Positions 32,211-44,135 are shown, numbered from the stretch's first letter. The stretch is 64,000 bases of DNA from Selaginella moellendorffii (GCF_000143415.4 NW_003314321.1:1182422-1246421); one strand, 5' to 3'. Notes: generated by a model not told the origin, from the sequence alone. Numbers and translations: made by a program.

Positions 32211-33357
32211 TGTAAGCCACAATTTTTCCTTTCCAATTTGCCAGCTTACCTCGTCTATCCGTCCAACACTGCCTTGGCTTTTGCTAAGTTCCCTTGCCAA
32301 GGTTCTCGCCTATGGTACCAGCCCCTACTTGGTTTCAGCTACTCACTGCACGAGCAACGGAGTGTTAGCCATCCTTCCACGGATTCCCAAATCACTCCCA
32401 ATCCCCCTCCCCGGGTTAGACTGGACTTAAGGTTCGGCTACACTCCCCGCAAGCACAAGCAGCCAAGCACACCAAGCTTCCAGATTCCTAACATCCCTTG
32501 GTACCACAAGACTTGATCATGGGACCCTCTAAATCCCAAGTCTTGAGTGCAACACTTGCTTCGGGACGCCGGGGCGAAACACCGTGGCCTAACGGCCCGG
32601 TATGGGTACCCCTCGCCCCCCACATCCATCCCGAAGGAAGGCCCAAGCCCCTAGGAAGGGCGAGGACCAATGAGCCGCATGGTACTCAAGTGGGGCACCA
32701 CTCCACATGAGCCGGGAGCACCGCAATCGGTTTCCCTTTCGGGAGTGGGAGCTGCTCTTGAGCACTTCCTTGGATGGCCCCTCCGGCACCAGCCAAGTCC
32801 ATGCTCACTCCCACCCAAGGCCCCTTAGTCCCAGTCCCAACCTCAAGTCGGTTTGGAAGCCCAACTGGAGAGTCCCTTCAAAACTGGTTCCTGGACCTCA
32901 CTATCCCTACTATACTTTTGGAACCCCCTGCAGCCCCCCCCCCCTGGGGGACGCACGCTTTGGGCTTTCACCCCTTGACCCGTATTAGTATTTGGACTTA
33001 GTCTCTGGCTCGATCTCGGATCCGATTTCGGATCCGACTTCGGATTCGGTCTCGGACTCGATCGCGGACTCGATCTCGGACCCGATCTCGGGCCCGACCT
33101 CGGACTCGACTTCGGACTCGGTCTCGGACCCGATTTCGGATCTCGGACTCCGTCTCGAACTCGGTCTCGAACTCGGACTCGAACTCGGTCCCCGAGTCGG
33201 TCTTGGACTCGATTCCGGACTCTATCTCGAACTCGGTCCTAGAGTCGGTCTTGGACTCGATCTTTGACTTGGTCCCATCCGATGAACTCTTTGTCATTTT
33301 GGTCATGCTTTCGGGGTTCCCTTAGCCTACGACACCTCGGCGAGTTGGTTCCTTACA
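32211..33357 (-). repeat. 3' LTR of young gypsy element
   Basis: 1147 bp, TGTAAG...CTTACA. Contains the diverged minisatellite (33000-33255), an 11-C run at about 32934-32944 and otherwise unique DNA. Open frames inside it are not genes. Confidence 0.93.
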
Positions 33358-33761
33358 ACTCCACCACCCATAGAAGAAGTTCGATGCCCACATCGAACGT
33401 CTCTTTTTTATCCTACGACTTGTTGACCATGTCTCCGGGGGCATCCCCCCACTTAGCGGTGTGCCTAAGTTAGCCTCCCCGGCCAAGAGCTCATGACAAC
33501 GGAATATAGGTGTCCCTATACTCCACCCCTCACCACGCCCTAGTATGGGGTCGGGACTTGAACCCAGCCTTGCTTTACTAGGGGGTTGGGACTCGAACCC
33601 AACCTCCGTAGAATACGTCTACGGTTTCGACATCCCCGCAGGGAGTCGGGCGTAGCTCCCTACGCCTGGTCGACCTAGCTAACCCATGCTAATTAGCTCA
33701 CCTTTGGCGCGCCTTCGGGTCCCAACATATGCCACTTGCTCAACTTTGCAAATTGATATTT
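33358..33761 (-). other. 3' noncoding region of young gypsy element
   Basis: Between the polyprotein stop and the 3' LTR. Holds the purine tract next to the LTR (33358-33373), the hairpin at 33380-33397 and, on the minus strand, a tRNA-like GGTTGGGTTCGAGTCCCAAC near 33575-33595. All three are shared with the LARD-like element. Confidence 0.7.
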
Positions 33762-36700
33762 TTAATTGAACTTTGCATAAGTACATAGAGTTCTGCCTTG
33801 CAGAAATTCCTCCACTAGATCTCGCGCGTTCGCTAGGTTCTCCTCCGGTTCCCATGTTGCTTCGCAGTGTGGAAATCCTTTCCACTTCACATGGAACTCT
33901 CTCACCTCGCGTCCTTGTCGCTTGCTCTTGCGCGCATTGAGGATGGCCTCGACTTCGTATTCCTCTTCCCCTTGGATAACCTCAGGTAAAGGTCTTACTT
34001 GGTCTTTGCGAAGCGGATCCTCAAAGTACGGCTTGAGTAAGTTCACATGGAACACTGGGTGCATCTTCCCCATCTCTCGAGGAAGTCGGAGTCGGTAAGC
34101 CACTTTACCGATTCGTGCCTCAATCTCGTAAGGCCCCGCGAACCTGCTCAAGGAACTCAAGATCAATTCATTTACAGGAATACATGCATTTTTACCTTTG
34201 GGTCAACTTTCGGCTGATCCCACTTGGTAGCCTAAGGTTCTTGGTGTTCAGCCACACCTTCTCCCCAGCTTGGAACTCTACGTCCCGGCGCTTTAGGTTC
34301 GCGTACTTGGTTTGCCTTTGTTGAGCCCGTTCCAAGGAATCCCTCACTAGATTCCAAATGTTGAGTCTTTCCGCCGTGAATGCCTCCACGGCGGGTAACT
34401 CTCCATGATACTCGGCCACGCCAAGTTCCACAGGACCTTCAATAGCTCGCCCATTGATGACTTCCCATGGACTCACCCCGATACTCGAATGTGGTGAGTT
34501 GTTATAACACATTTCCGCAAGTCCCAAATGACTTACCCAATCGGTCTGGTCTCCCGAGACATAGCATCGCAAATAATCCTCCAGCTGCCTATTCACCCTT
34601 TCCGTTTGTCCGTCTGTCAAGAAGTGTTAGGACCACCAAACTTGACTTAATACCCCATACCTGTCTGTGGGTGATAGGCTGTGCTGAATTTCAACTTGGT
34701 GCGATACTGTTCCAGGAGGGTCCTCCAGAACCTACTAGTGAAGATCTTATCTCGGTCTGAGATAATCTCCTCTGGCCTTCCCCGCACTCGAACCACTTGT
34801 TCGAAGAACAGTTTCGCCACACCTTCCGCATCCACCTCCGTTGTGGTGGGTATGAAATGTGCCATCTTCGAAAATCGGTCCACCACCACGAATATCGCAT
34901 CGAACCCCTCGCTTGGGGGTAGTCCCGTGATGAAGTCCATCGTGAGACATTTCCACGGACGATCTGGAATGGGGATGCTTTGCAACAAGCCCCCACTAGC
35001 CTTAGTCACGGCTTTGACCTGCTGACATGTTGGACATGTCTTTACATAGTCTTGGACGTCCTTAGCCATATCTGGCCAATGGTACTTCCTCTTGAGTAAG
35101 CCCATCGTCTTGGGCACTCCGCCGTGTCCCGCAAGAGGTCCGTCATGACACTCTTCTAAGGCTACCTTCCTTAGTCCACCTTCTGGAACATACACCCTCG
35201 TTTGCTTGTAATAAATGAGTCCATTGCGTTCCGCATAGCCCGTTTTCTCTTCCGTTGGCGGCTCACCTCTCTGGTGAGCTTCCCGTGCCTCCAGATTCCT
35301 CAACAACACTTCTTGTGCTAGACCATCGTTCTCATATGCTGTCCGCACATCGTCCCAGAAGGTTGCTGTTGCGCTGGAGATCGCCAACCTCAAGCTCGCT
35401 TTTCGACTTAGCGCATCTGCCACGATGTTGCTCTTCCCAGGCTTGTACAGAATCTCGCAATCAAACTCGGCCAAGGCATTGGCCCACCGACCTTGTTTCC
35501 CTCTCAGGTCGGGTTGTGACAAGAAGTGTTTCGTTGCCACATTGTCCGTGTAAACCTTGAAGTGTCTCCCAAGGTAGTGTCGCCACTCCTTGAGCGCCTT
35601 GACCACCGCAAACAATTCCTTCTCGTGGGCAGGCCACTTCCGTTGAGCCTTGTCCAGCTTCTTCGAGAAGAACGCTACTGGATGGTTGTCTTGCTTCAAA
35701 ACTGCGCCTAACGCAAAGTCCGAAGCATCCGTGTCTACCTCAAAGTCCTTACCAAAGTCCGGTAATGCCAACACCGGAGCCTTCCTCAACTTCCCTTTGA
35801 GGTGGACGAATGCCGCCTCGCATTCCGCTGTCCATACCATCTTCCCTTTTCCCGTTTGATCCGTTAAGGGTAGGGCTACTCTCGAATAGTGTCTGATAAA
35901 CTTTCGATAGTAGTTGCATAGCCCCAAGAACGCCCTCAACTCATGTACATTCGATGGTCGCTCCCATTCCTGGATCGCTTGGACCTTCTCCGGGTCCACC
36001 TTGAGCCCATCCTGGCCCACCACATGCCCGAGAAACTTTACCTCTTGCTGAGCAAAGTCACATTTGCTCTCTTTAGCATACAGTTTATGTTCCCTTAGTT
36101 TCTCAAACACCTTCGCCAAGTGTTCGGCATGCTCCTCTAGCGTCTCGCTATAGATCAGGATGTCGTCAATATAGACGACCACAAAGTGATCCAGATAGGG
36201 TACAAAGACGTGGTTCATCAACGCCGAAAACGTTGCCGGCGCATTGCACAGCCCAAAGGGCATCACCAAAAACTCAAAGCTCCCATACCTCGTTCGACAG
36301 GTTGTCTTCTCGACGTCTTCCTCGGCTACCCTGATCTGGTAGTATCCTGACCTTAGGTCAATCCTCGAGAAGTATTTTGCCTTTCCCAACCTATCGAACA
36401 GGTCCTCAATCCTTGGCAACGGGTACTTGTTCTTCTTGGTATACTTGTTGAGCAACCGGTAATCTATGCACATGCGCATAGATCCATCTTTCTTTTTCAC
36501 AAATAATACCGGCGCCCCATACGGCGACTTGCTCAACCTCACATACCCTTTGCCCACCAACTCCTCTAGTTGGCACTTGAGCTCCTTGAGTTCTTTTTCG
36601 TTCAAACGATAGGGGGGACGAACCACCGCCTCAGCGCCCTCGACAAGCTCAATCTTATGTTCTATCGGTCGTGCGGGGGGCAACCCCGCCGGTAGCTCCT

Positions 36701-38534
36701 CCGGCATGGTATCCTGGAATTGGTCCAACACTCGCTGGATCACTAAAGGCACTTCTTCCGTTCTTGTCTTTTTGTCACTCTTCACCGAGAGTAAGCACAA
36801 AAAGGCTGCCTTAGTTCCTTTAGTGAGTTGTCCTCTCGTGGACACCAGGTTCAAGCATGACTCTTTGGCCTTGCTTTGCCCTACCTTTAGATCCTGGGCC
36901 TCCACCCTAGATCTTCTTCCTTGGGCATTCGCCAATACCACAAGGTTCCTACCTTGTCCATGCAGGGCTACCACGAACCGATTAAACCAATCCATTCCGA
37001 AGATCACGTCAAATCCCGCCATATCCAAGACGGTGAAATCCATGTCCACTTTCCATGTCCCCACTTCGACTCTCGCTTGTCGAAGTACCTCATCGGTGCT
37101 TTGGCTACCCTGAACAAACTCTATAGTCCTTGGTTCGCCTAGCCGCTGCACCGTTAGTCCGGCTTGCCGGACTATGTCTGCAGCCACAAAATTATCCGAA
37201 GCACCCGTGTCAATAAGGATCTTAACAAAGCTACCTCCGAGCTTCCCTCGGAGGGCTAGTAGATGTCGCGAACGACTCTCTACCAAAGTTGCTCGTGTAA
37301 TGAGTAACTTTGAGTTAGGGACTGGATCACATACCTCAGTTTGGACTTCACCCCACTTGATGGCCATATTGGCTCTGGCCTTCTTCGGGTAGGGACATTC
37401 CCTCGAGAAGTGTCCCGCTTCGCCGCAGTTGTAGCATACGTTGTTTCCCACGCTGCTATACGACTTGACCTTCTTATCCGTGGGTTTGTCCTTTTTCGCT
37501 TGACTCCCCCACGTACTCGCTCGCTGGCCACCGGATTTGCCTTTCCGGAACCCCGAGGACTCATTCTTAGAGAAACTCCTTTTGAATTTCCCCTTGCTAT
37601 ACGTTCCCCTTGGTTTGGCCCCTTTGCTAAATGTGGATCCCGACCCCGTCGTGTTCCCCTTTCGCAGGTTATCGTTGAAATGCACCTTGATGGCCGCATC
37701 CAACGCTTCCTTGTAGTTGGTCGGGTTCCACCTCATCACCTCGCCGCGAGCCCAGGTTTGCAAACCTGATATGAAGGCATGGAACGCATCCATATCCCCC
37801 ATGTCCGTGACAAGTATCCTCTTTGCCATGAACCCATTCACATATTCCTGGATGGTTCCTGTCTGTTTCAGCCTACTCAGTTCATCCCTCAGATGCAGAG
37901 TGGCATTCGGAGGAACATATGTTGCGCGGATCCTCGCCTTCATCATGTCCCAAGTGACCACCGGTCCTTCGTTGGCCTCCGTTGTTCTCCACCAAGACTT
38001 GGCATTATCTGCCAAGTATGGTTTTGCACATGGGACCTTCTCCGAGCTTGGTAACCGCAACGCTCGGAAGTAGTCCTCCATATCGTAAAACCAATCCTCC
38101 ACCACCTTATAGTCATTCACTCCCTTGAAGACCGGTGGGGGCTTTGGTTTGTACTTGGGAACTACCTGAGGGACTGATTCCACTTCGGTCTGTTCGACCT
38201 TGTCTGGTTTTGCCTCAGTCCCGGCCGAAAGATCCGCACCTTCTGCGCTGCCAGCATCCGCAGTCTTTTTCTTTTTCTTCCGCCTCTCGTCACGCTTTAG
38301 CTTGCGTACGAGAGTTTCCAGCAGGGCATTGGTCTGTGCCAACTGTCCTTCTAGCACGTCCAATCGAGCCTTGGACGACCGAACCTCGCCACCGGACTCC
38401 TGTTTGGAGGTTTCCTCACTGGAGTCCTCCTCATGCAAGGATTCCTCATCCATAGCCTCTTGTTCGACCGGAGGCTCCAGCTCTGGCGGAGGTTCCGTCT
38501 CCGCTTGGGTTCGCTTACGCCCTGCCCTTGCCAT
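33762..38534 (-). CDS. Gag-pol polyprotein, three exons (chromovirus)
   Basis: Exons (complement): 34661-38534, 34196-34613, 33762-34143, giving 1557 residues with exact frame closure. Order: coiled and charged N-terminus (Glu-rich, then a Lys run near 86-90), gag (about 140-290), zinc knuckle [14 protein letters not shown] at 367-380, protease IDTGAS at 441, reverse transcriptase with YIDDIL at 788, RNase H with [10 protein letters not shown], integrase with [16 protein letters not shown], the aspartates in MDFITGL and SDRD, and the glutamate in QTERVN. The C-terminus has RKLTQRF, GPYEIEA and a chromodomain ([25 protein letters not shown]). The start is the first ATG after the primer-binding site. 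Without splicing the frame ends at residue 1295, just before the catalytic glutamate. No inactivating mutation is visible otherwise. Confidence 0.92.
34144..34195 (-). other. Intron 2 in integrase C-terminus (52 bp)
   Basis: GTAAAA...TTGAGCAG. Removal joins KLTQR to FAGPYEI, the expected start of the integrase C-terminal domain. Equivalent: 58233-58284. Confidence 0.85.
34614..34660 (-). other. Intron 1 in integrase (47 bp)
   Basis: GTATGG...TTGACAG with a branch-site-like CTAAC 16 bases before the end. Removal joins HPQT to DGQTERV, the universally conserved gypsy integrase string. The equivalent in the second copy is 58703-58749. Confidence 0.85.
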
Positions 38535-38577
38535 CTCCCAGCAATCCGCCTCTATCCTTCGCTAGAACTGAGGAAAA

Positions 38578-38590
38578 GGCTCCGATACCA
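38578..38590 (-). other. Primer-binding site
   Basis: TGGTATCGGAGCC on the minus strand, three bases after the 5' LTR end. It differs by one base from the usual initiator-tRNA-Met complement. Confidence 0.85.
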
Positions 38591-38593
38591 AAT

Positions 38594-39738
38594 TGTAAGC
38601 CACAATTTTTCCTTTCCAATTTGCCAGCTTACCTCGTCTATCCGTCCAACACTGCCTTGGCTTTTGCTAAGTTCCCTTGCCAAGGTTCTCGCCTATGGTA
38701 CCAGCCCCTACTTGGTTTCAGCTACTCACTGCACGAGCAACGGAGTGTTAGCCATCCTTCCACGGATTCCCAAATCACTCCCAATCCCCCTCCCCGGGTT
38801 AGACTGGACTTAAGGTTCGGCTACACTCCCCGCAAGCACAAGCAGCCAAGCACACCAAGCTTCCAGGTTCCTAACATCCCTTGGTACCACAAGACTTGAT
38901 CATGGGACCCTCTAAATCCCAAGTCTTGAGTGCAACACTTGCTTCGGGACGCCGGGGCGAAACACCGTGGCCTAACGGCCCGGTATGGGTACCTCTCGCT
39001 CCCCACTTCCATCCCGAAGGAAGGCCCAAGCCCCTTGGAAGGGCGAGGACCAATGAGCCGCATGGTACTCAAGTGGGGCACCACTCCACATGAGCCGGGA
39101 GCACCGCAATCGGTTTCCCTTTCGGGAGTGGGAGCTGCTCTTGAGCACTTCCTTGGATGGCCCCTCCGGCACCAGCCAAGTCCATGCTCACTCCCACCCA
39201 AGGCCCCTTAGTCCCAGTCCCAACCTCAAGTCGGTTTGGAAGCCCAACTGGAGAGTCCCTTCAAAACTGGTTCCTGGACCTCACTATCCCTACTATACTT
39301 TTGGAACCCCCTGCAGCCCCCCCCCTGGGGGACGCACGCTTTGGGCTTTCACCCCTTGACCCGTATTAGTATTTGGACTTAGTCTCTGGCTCGATCTCGG
39401 ATCCGATTTCGGATCCGACTTCGGATTCGGTCTCGGACTCGATCGCGGACTCGATCTCGGACCCGATCTCGGGCCCGACCTCGGACTCGACTTCGGACTC
39501 GGTCTCGGACCCGATTTCGGATCTCGGACTCCGTCTCGAACTCGGTCTCGAACTCGGACTCGAACTCGGTCCCCGAGTCGGTCTCGGACTCGATTCCGGA
39601 CTCGATCTCGAACTCGGTCCTAGAGTCGGTCTTGGACTCGATCTTTGACTTGGTCCCATCCGATGAACTCTTTGTCATTTTGGTCATGCTTTCGGGGTTC
39701 CCTTAGCCTACGACACCTCGGCGAGTTGGTTCCTTACA
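38594..39738 (-). repeat. 5' LTR of young gypsy element
   Basis: 1145 bp. Nearly identical to 32211-33357, TGTAAG...CTTACA. The minisatellite is at about 39380-39640. Confidence 0.93.
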
Positions 39739-39743
39739 ATTTC

Positions 39744-40530
39744 GCCTGAGGAGCCAAACTTTATCCCCAATATTGTAAGAGGGACAATCCTGACGATGGA
39801 CATTGGCAAATGTTTTGTGAGATTCCTAAGCACGATGGAGGTGGAAGGAGATGGAGTTGTGGATTTCCTGGAGGTTGGAGACAAATGCCTCAGAGCGGGG
39901 ATTTGAACGAGAGGATTTAGATAGAGAAAGAAGTGAGAGATTGAATCAAGGATTTTGGCCAGAGTTCGCAAAGAAGGGGGAAACTCGAAGAGAGGAGTGA
40001 ATAGAGTTGTTATAGGAGAACTCAGCAAGGGAAAGGATATCGAACCAATCATCCTGATGATAGTTGATGAAACACCTCAAGAATTGTTCCAACGTCTAAA
40101 TCGTTTGCTCAGATTGTCCATCAGTTTGAGGATGATATGCCGAAGAGAGGTTGGCCTTCACTCCAAGTAGCTACAAGAACCATTGCCAGAAATGAGAGAT
40201 GAACTAAGGTCCCTAATCCGAAACCACATCTGCAAGAATCCCATGAAGTCGGAAAATTTCCTTGAATACCAGTTTTGCCATACCCTCGCCTGAAAACTCC
40301 TTGGTACACGACAGGAAGTGCACCATCTTTGTGAAGCGATCCACCATGACTAAAATGCTATTGAAGCCTCTAGAACTCAGAAGATCACTCAAGAAATCCA
40401 TGGAGATGGATTCCTAACGACCTGAAGGGACCGGGAGGGAACAAAGCAAAGGTGGCGAGGTACCTTATTTCGGGCGCAAGTATCATAGGAGGTAACAAAA
40501 ACTTTGATGTAATCGTCCATGCGGGAATCG
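39744..40530 (-). pseudogene. Chromovirus integrase core, right part of the split gene
   Basis: Continuation of 31728-32210 beyond the nested insertion. Minus-strand MDFLSDLLSSRGFNSILVM and VDRFTKMVHFL (40213-40401) form the integrase core. A piece with the string AYHPQTDGQ is recognisable around 40070-40150. Frames are broken. It ends abruptly where telomere-like repeats start. Confidence 0.75.
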
Positions 40531-40587
40531 GCAGTCGGGAGTCACTGGGTGTCCATGGTGGAAAATGTCACTGGCGAGGTCATCGGA

Positions 40588-40764
40588 TTAGGGTTTAGGG
40601 TTTAGGGTTTATGTGCGTTTAAGTGTTTAGGGTCAAAGACACCCTGCGGTGCTGCAATCCGGCAAGGTTTAAGGAACCGGGTTTAGGTTTAGGGTTTAGG
40701 TGTAAATGCCTAAATGCATAAACCCTAAACCCTAATCCTACATGCAGTTCCCTAAACCCTAAAC
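40588..40764. repeat. Inverted interstitial telomere-like repeats
   Basis: TTTAGGG units at 40588-40610 and 40683-40700 and CCCTAAA units at 40720-40735 and 40751-40764 face each other. More degenerate CCCTAAA-like units lie at 41246-41290. Confidence 0.8.
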
Positions 40765-40892
40765 TGGTCAATGGTGAAGGATGGAATATTCCCAGAATAT
40801 TATCTGCAAAGTGAACCACGTTTTTTGTTGCCAGGTACGTACAAGTGACACAAGCATTGTGGACGTAACACATGCATCATATCATGCCATGT
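40764..40892 (+). repeat. 125-bp direct repeat, copy 1
   Basis: Contains GAATATTCCCAGAATATT, then GTGACACAAGCATTGTGGAC. It recurs at 41760-41883 with about 90% identity by eye. Confidence 0.75.
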
Positions 40893-41293
40893 TTACAAGT
40901 TATCTTGCATCAAAAGTACGTCACCCACCGGATGAATGCTTACTGTCTTCGGCAATCTACTGAAGTCATTCTCCACGACTACCACTGCTGCTGAGTATTG
41001 CACTCCAGGTTTGCTACATTCGCAACCTCGCGAGCCAAGGCCGCCATGCACTTTGCATGGCCGCCACTCGGACTCGTGGCACGTGAGAGAGCCAGAATAT
41101 AAGTACAGTTGGCACCGAGCTAGAGTTAGGGTAGACGCTAGACGACTAACTCTCGATCATGCCGTCTCGACAACGGCACACGGAGAATGTGGATTGCACA
41201 AATTGGTGCTGCAATCTCGCCGAATTGCAACACCGCGGGGTGTCTTTAACCCTAAATGCCTAAACGTGCCTAAATCCTAAACTCTAAACCTCG
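40765..41293. other. No recognisable gene; contains half of a 125-bp repeat
   Basis: Apart from the repeat at 40764-40892 there is only unassigned sequence. It is GC-richer than its right neighbour. Confidence 0.35.
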
Positions 41294-41640
41294 GTGATCT
41301 TGCTCGAAGAGTTGGATATCCTCGATATCCACTTCTTCAAAGGCCCTCACTTTGAAGAGACAGGCTGCCTCAACTCGTCCACGTTCCAGAAGCTGCTCAA
41401 TGCCTACCAGTACCTCCCCTGGACGTTGGTTCACCCACTGCACCAAAAAGTGGCATTCATCCACAGCAAGCTCTGGAGATACCTCCTCCACGAGAGCATG
41501 GCTGATGGATTCCACACCATGCGCATGTGGTTCTACCACCGCCTCCATGCCCGCTCTTCCTTCCGATCGTGAGTATGTGAGTTTCAACTCTGAACTCCAC
41601 ACACGATTCATTGAAAAGCGTGTATTCCATTAAAACGGTG
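41294..41640 (+). other. Possible captured gene fragment
   Basis: An open plus-strand frame (41294-41572) has ordinary composition (FEETGCLNSSTFQKLLNAY and HESMADGFHTMRMWFYHRL). I do not recognise the family. The antisense frame is also open. It may be an exon carried by a mobile element. Confidence 0.3.
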
Positions 41641-41759
41641 CCGCTCCTTCGACATCGGACAGCTCGCGGGATGGCTCTCCCCTACGTAACCGCTGGACTC
41701 TGGGTATGTATGAGTGACCTCAGGTCCTCCACCATCCCAGTCCACACACGGTCAACGCG

Positions 41760-41883
41760 GGGTCAACGGTCAACGACAGAATATTCCCAGAATATTCCCT
41801 GTAAAGTGAACCACGTTTTTCGTCGCCAGGTACATACAAGTGACACAAGCATTGTGGACATAACACATGCATCATATCATGCC
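41760..41883 (+). repeat. 125-bp direct repeat, copy 2
   Basis: Second copy of 40764-40892, about 1 kb away, same orientation. The pair suggests a duplicated fragment or the ends of an unrecognised element. Confidence 0.75.
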
Positions 41884-43430
41884 TTAGCTACTATCGAAGA
41901 TGCACATGAATACATTATAGATATAGGTAAAGAGGCATGCTTGTGCCACCATTGCCTTTTGCTATGCACTTTGGGGCTTAATGCCATGGTGGGGGAATGC
42001 ATGCATCCTGTGTTGCAAGCTTGGATGCTCCTCAATATAGACTTTTGGGAGGGTATCCTTTATCCTTGGACACAAAGGTTGAGGAGTTTGTAGGGTTATT
42101 AATTTGCATAACAATTGAGTAGTAAATCTCCTATAGGAGTCTAGTAGTGAATTTGGATGTTTTCCACAGCTATCTAATTGTTGTGCAAGAGTGGGTAAAA
42201 AGGATGTTCTCATCATGATAAAAGGTGCATCCAACACCATAGAAAATGTGGAAAGTAGTGGAGTGTGAAGAGAAAACTTTGTGAGCACATTACTAGAACA
42301 AGGCCATTTAGGCTCTTCAACCACTCTTGGATGTGATGCACAGCTCTAGATACCCCTTGAGACTTGCTAAGTGAGCATGTAACACTTATTTTTCAGATTT
42401 AGAGTGTTGCAAGTGTGCATATATTTGCTTGGCTCAAAGTACATGGGCTTTGCAACCATGTTTAGAGAAGCAAGCTCACTTTTTCCTCAATTATACTTTG
42501 TGTATTGCCATTTTTTTGGCAGTCAATTGGTGTTAAATGATGATACACAAGAATTTGGAGGGCCAGTGAGATAGGCTATGGAAGCTACTTGGGGCTAGGT
42601 ACAATTTGTTTGACATGTATACTTCAACCAGCATGAGGGAGGGCAAATTTGGCACCCATGTGCTCTAGGGGTGTGAGAGCTTCCAGAAAAAGATTTCATC
42701 AAGGTGTATGTGGCTGGGATCTTGGTATTCCAAATCCTAATTATGAAGATGAAACTAGATTGCCCATACACAATTGCTTTGTTTCATGTGGTTTGCAACA
42801 AGTGCATAGATCACGTAGTAGTGGGTAGTGTTCTAGAAAGAACTTCACCTCTATGGACCATGTATATGGGAGCTGATTGATGCGATATAGAGTGTGGTGG
42901 AAGGTGACATAAATGGCTAATGAATTTCACTTAGTGACATGAGGCAAAATAAGAGTCAAGAAAATTATATAGAGATTGGCAGTGGAGTTTGGTACTACAT
43001 ATTGAAAGACTCTTGAGTTTATCATCAAGAGCATTGTACATCACGTTTTTGTCAAGACAACAGTAGTTACTAGCACTCTACAAGTAGGCTTTTGATATTA
43101 TGTGACACCTACTAGACATCACATGGGCACTAACTTTGAGAAGATCATGGCTGATATATCTATCTCAACTCTATGACAAGTTCATTTTCCCAAACTTGTC
43201 AGATATATATCTGTAAAATTTATTACAAACATCAATGGTGGAGATAGATGTTTTACCAACCAGAAGTGGCTGCATGCCTGCATTTGGGAGGTCCTTGTGG
43301 AGGTGAGAGCATACTTTGATAAATGTGTATGACATTCCCCATGTCCCAATGGGACTAATACAAAAACTAAGTGTGTCACCCTCTTAATGAGTTACTTTAC
43401 ATGATCCTCTTGTGTCACAGTTGGACCTAG
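41884..43430. other. AT-rich stretch without recognisable genes
   Basis: Only short frames (for example 41962-42324 minus and 43182-43379 minus), none with a family motif. Likely decayed mobile DNA. Confidence 0.4.
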
Positions 43431-43819
43431 TCCTGGAGTAAAAGTGGACATGGTCGTCTCATTTGAATCATGTCAATATCCAAGTCTCCCCCTCAAGCCA
43501 AATGTAGAACAGAGTCCACAGGGGTGCCACTGCCAACGAATCTCACCACCTACCATTTTGCCAAAGCCTGGGAGTCATTTGGACCTCCACTCCTCTAGTT
43601 GCCTTGGCTTCACCCACTCTTTTAGGATGGCATAATGAAGATGCACTATTGCAAGAGTGAGTCTCCACCACAATGCCACCACCGTTGATATCCTCATTTA
43701 TTGCCCATCGAAGTGACAATGGTTCCATGCCTCCCAAAGTGCTTGCACCTTTATCACTCTCCAGATGGACCAGCACTTGTGGCCCATCACCTCCTAAATT
43801 GACATCTCGACTTCAGCCC

Positions 43820-44135
43820 CTGTCACGTCCCACCAAACTCACATGTTCCATCTATGTCGTCCGTGATAGCAAATACGTCTCCAAGCTGGACCAATGGTTG
43901 GACCTCTAACTCCCTCAAACTAGTGGAGGGTATCCTTGCTTCGAGCCTCAAACTCCGGAATGTCTCGTAATTCCTATGTTGCCTTGAAAATCTTTTGCAA
44001 TACCTCTCTCGCCATATCACATTCCCATAGTGCATGTCACATTGTCTCTAACTCGCCACACTCCTTGCATCGTTGGCATGCTTCCTCTTGGCACCACTGT
44101 CCTACTGGCAACCAATTATTTGCCACCAACCAAGA
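43820..44135 (-). pseudogene. LINE-like ORF2 C-terminal fragment
   Basis: The minus-strand reading gives WLVANNWLPVGQWCQ, then CQRCKECGELETM, a stop, HALWECDMAREV. This resembles the zinc-binding tail after reverse transcriptase in plant LINEs (Cys-x2-Cys...His...Cys). The fragment is short and interrupted. The neighbouring minus frame 43543-43776 may belong to the same element. Confidence 0.4.

Larger units (their letters stand above)
32211..39738 (-). mobile_element. Young complete Ty3/gypsy chromovirus, intron-containing
   Basis: 7528 bp flanked by ATTTC on both sides (32206-32210 and 39739-39743). LTRs of 1147 and 1145 bp differ by about 7 substitutions and one 2-bp C-run indel, roughly 0.6%, so the insertion is recent. 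Layout on the minus strand: LTR, PBS (38578-38590), gag-pol (38534 to 33762), 3' noncoding with B-box-like and hairpin motifs, purine tract, LTR. It is inserted into the integrase of an older chromovirus. Truncated relatives lie at 57933-62077 and 62413-64000. Confidence 0.93.

Noticed and set aside
33000-33306. Asp/Ser-rich secreted protein (DSVSDSIADSISD)
   Set aside because: Product of the LTR minisatellite. An identical copy sits in the other LTR.
34640-34680. Frameshift or insertion mutation in integrase
   Set aside because: The interruption has the same length, splice sites and branch-like CTAAC in a second copy, and both interruptions restore conserved motifs exactly when removed.
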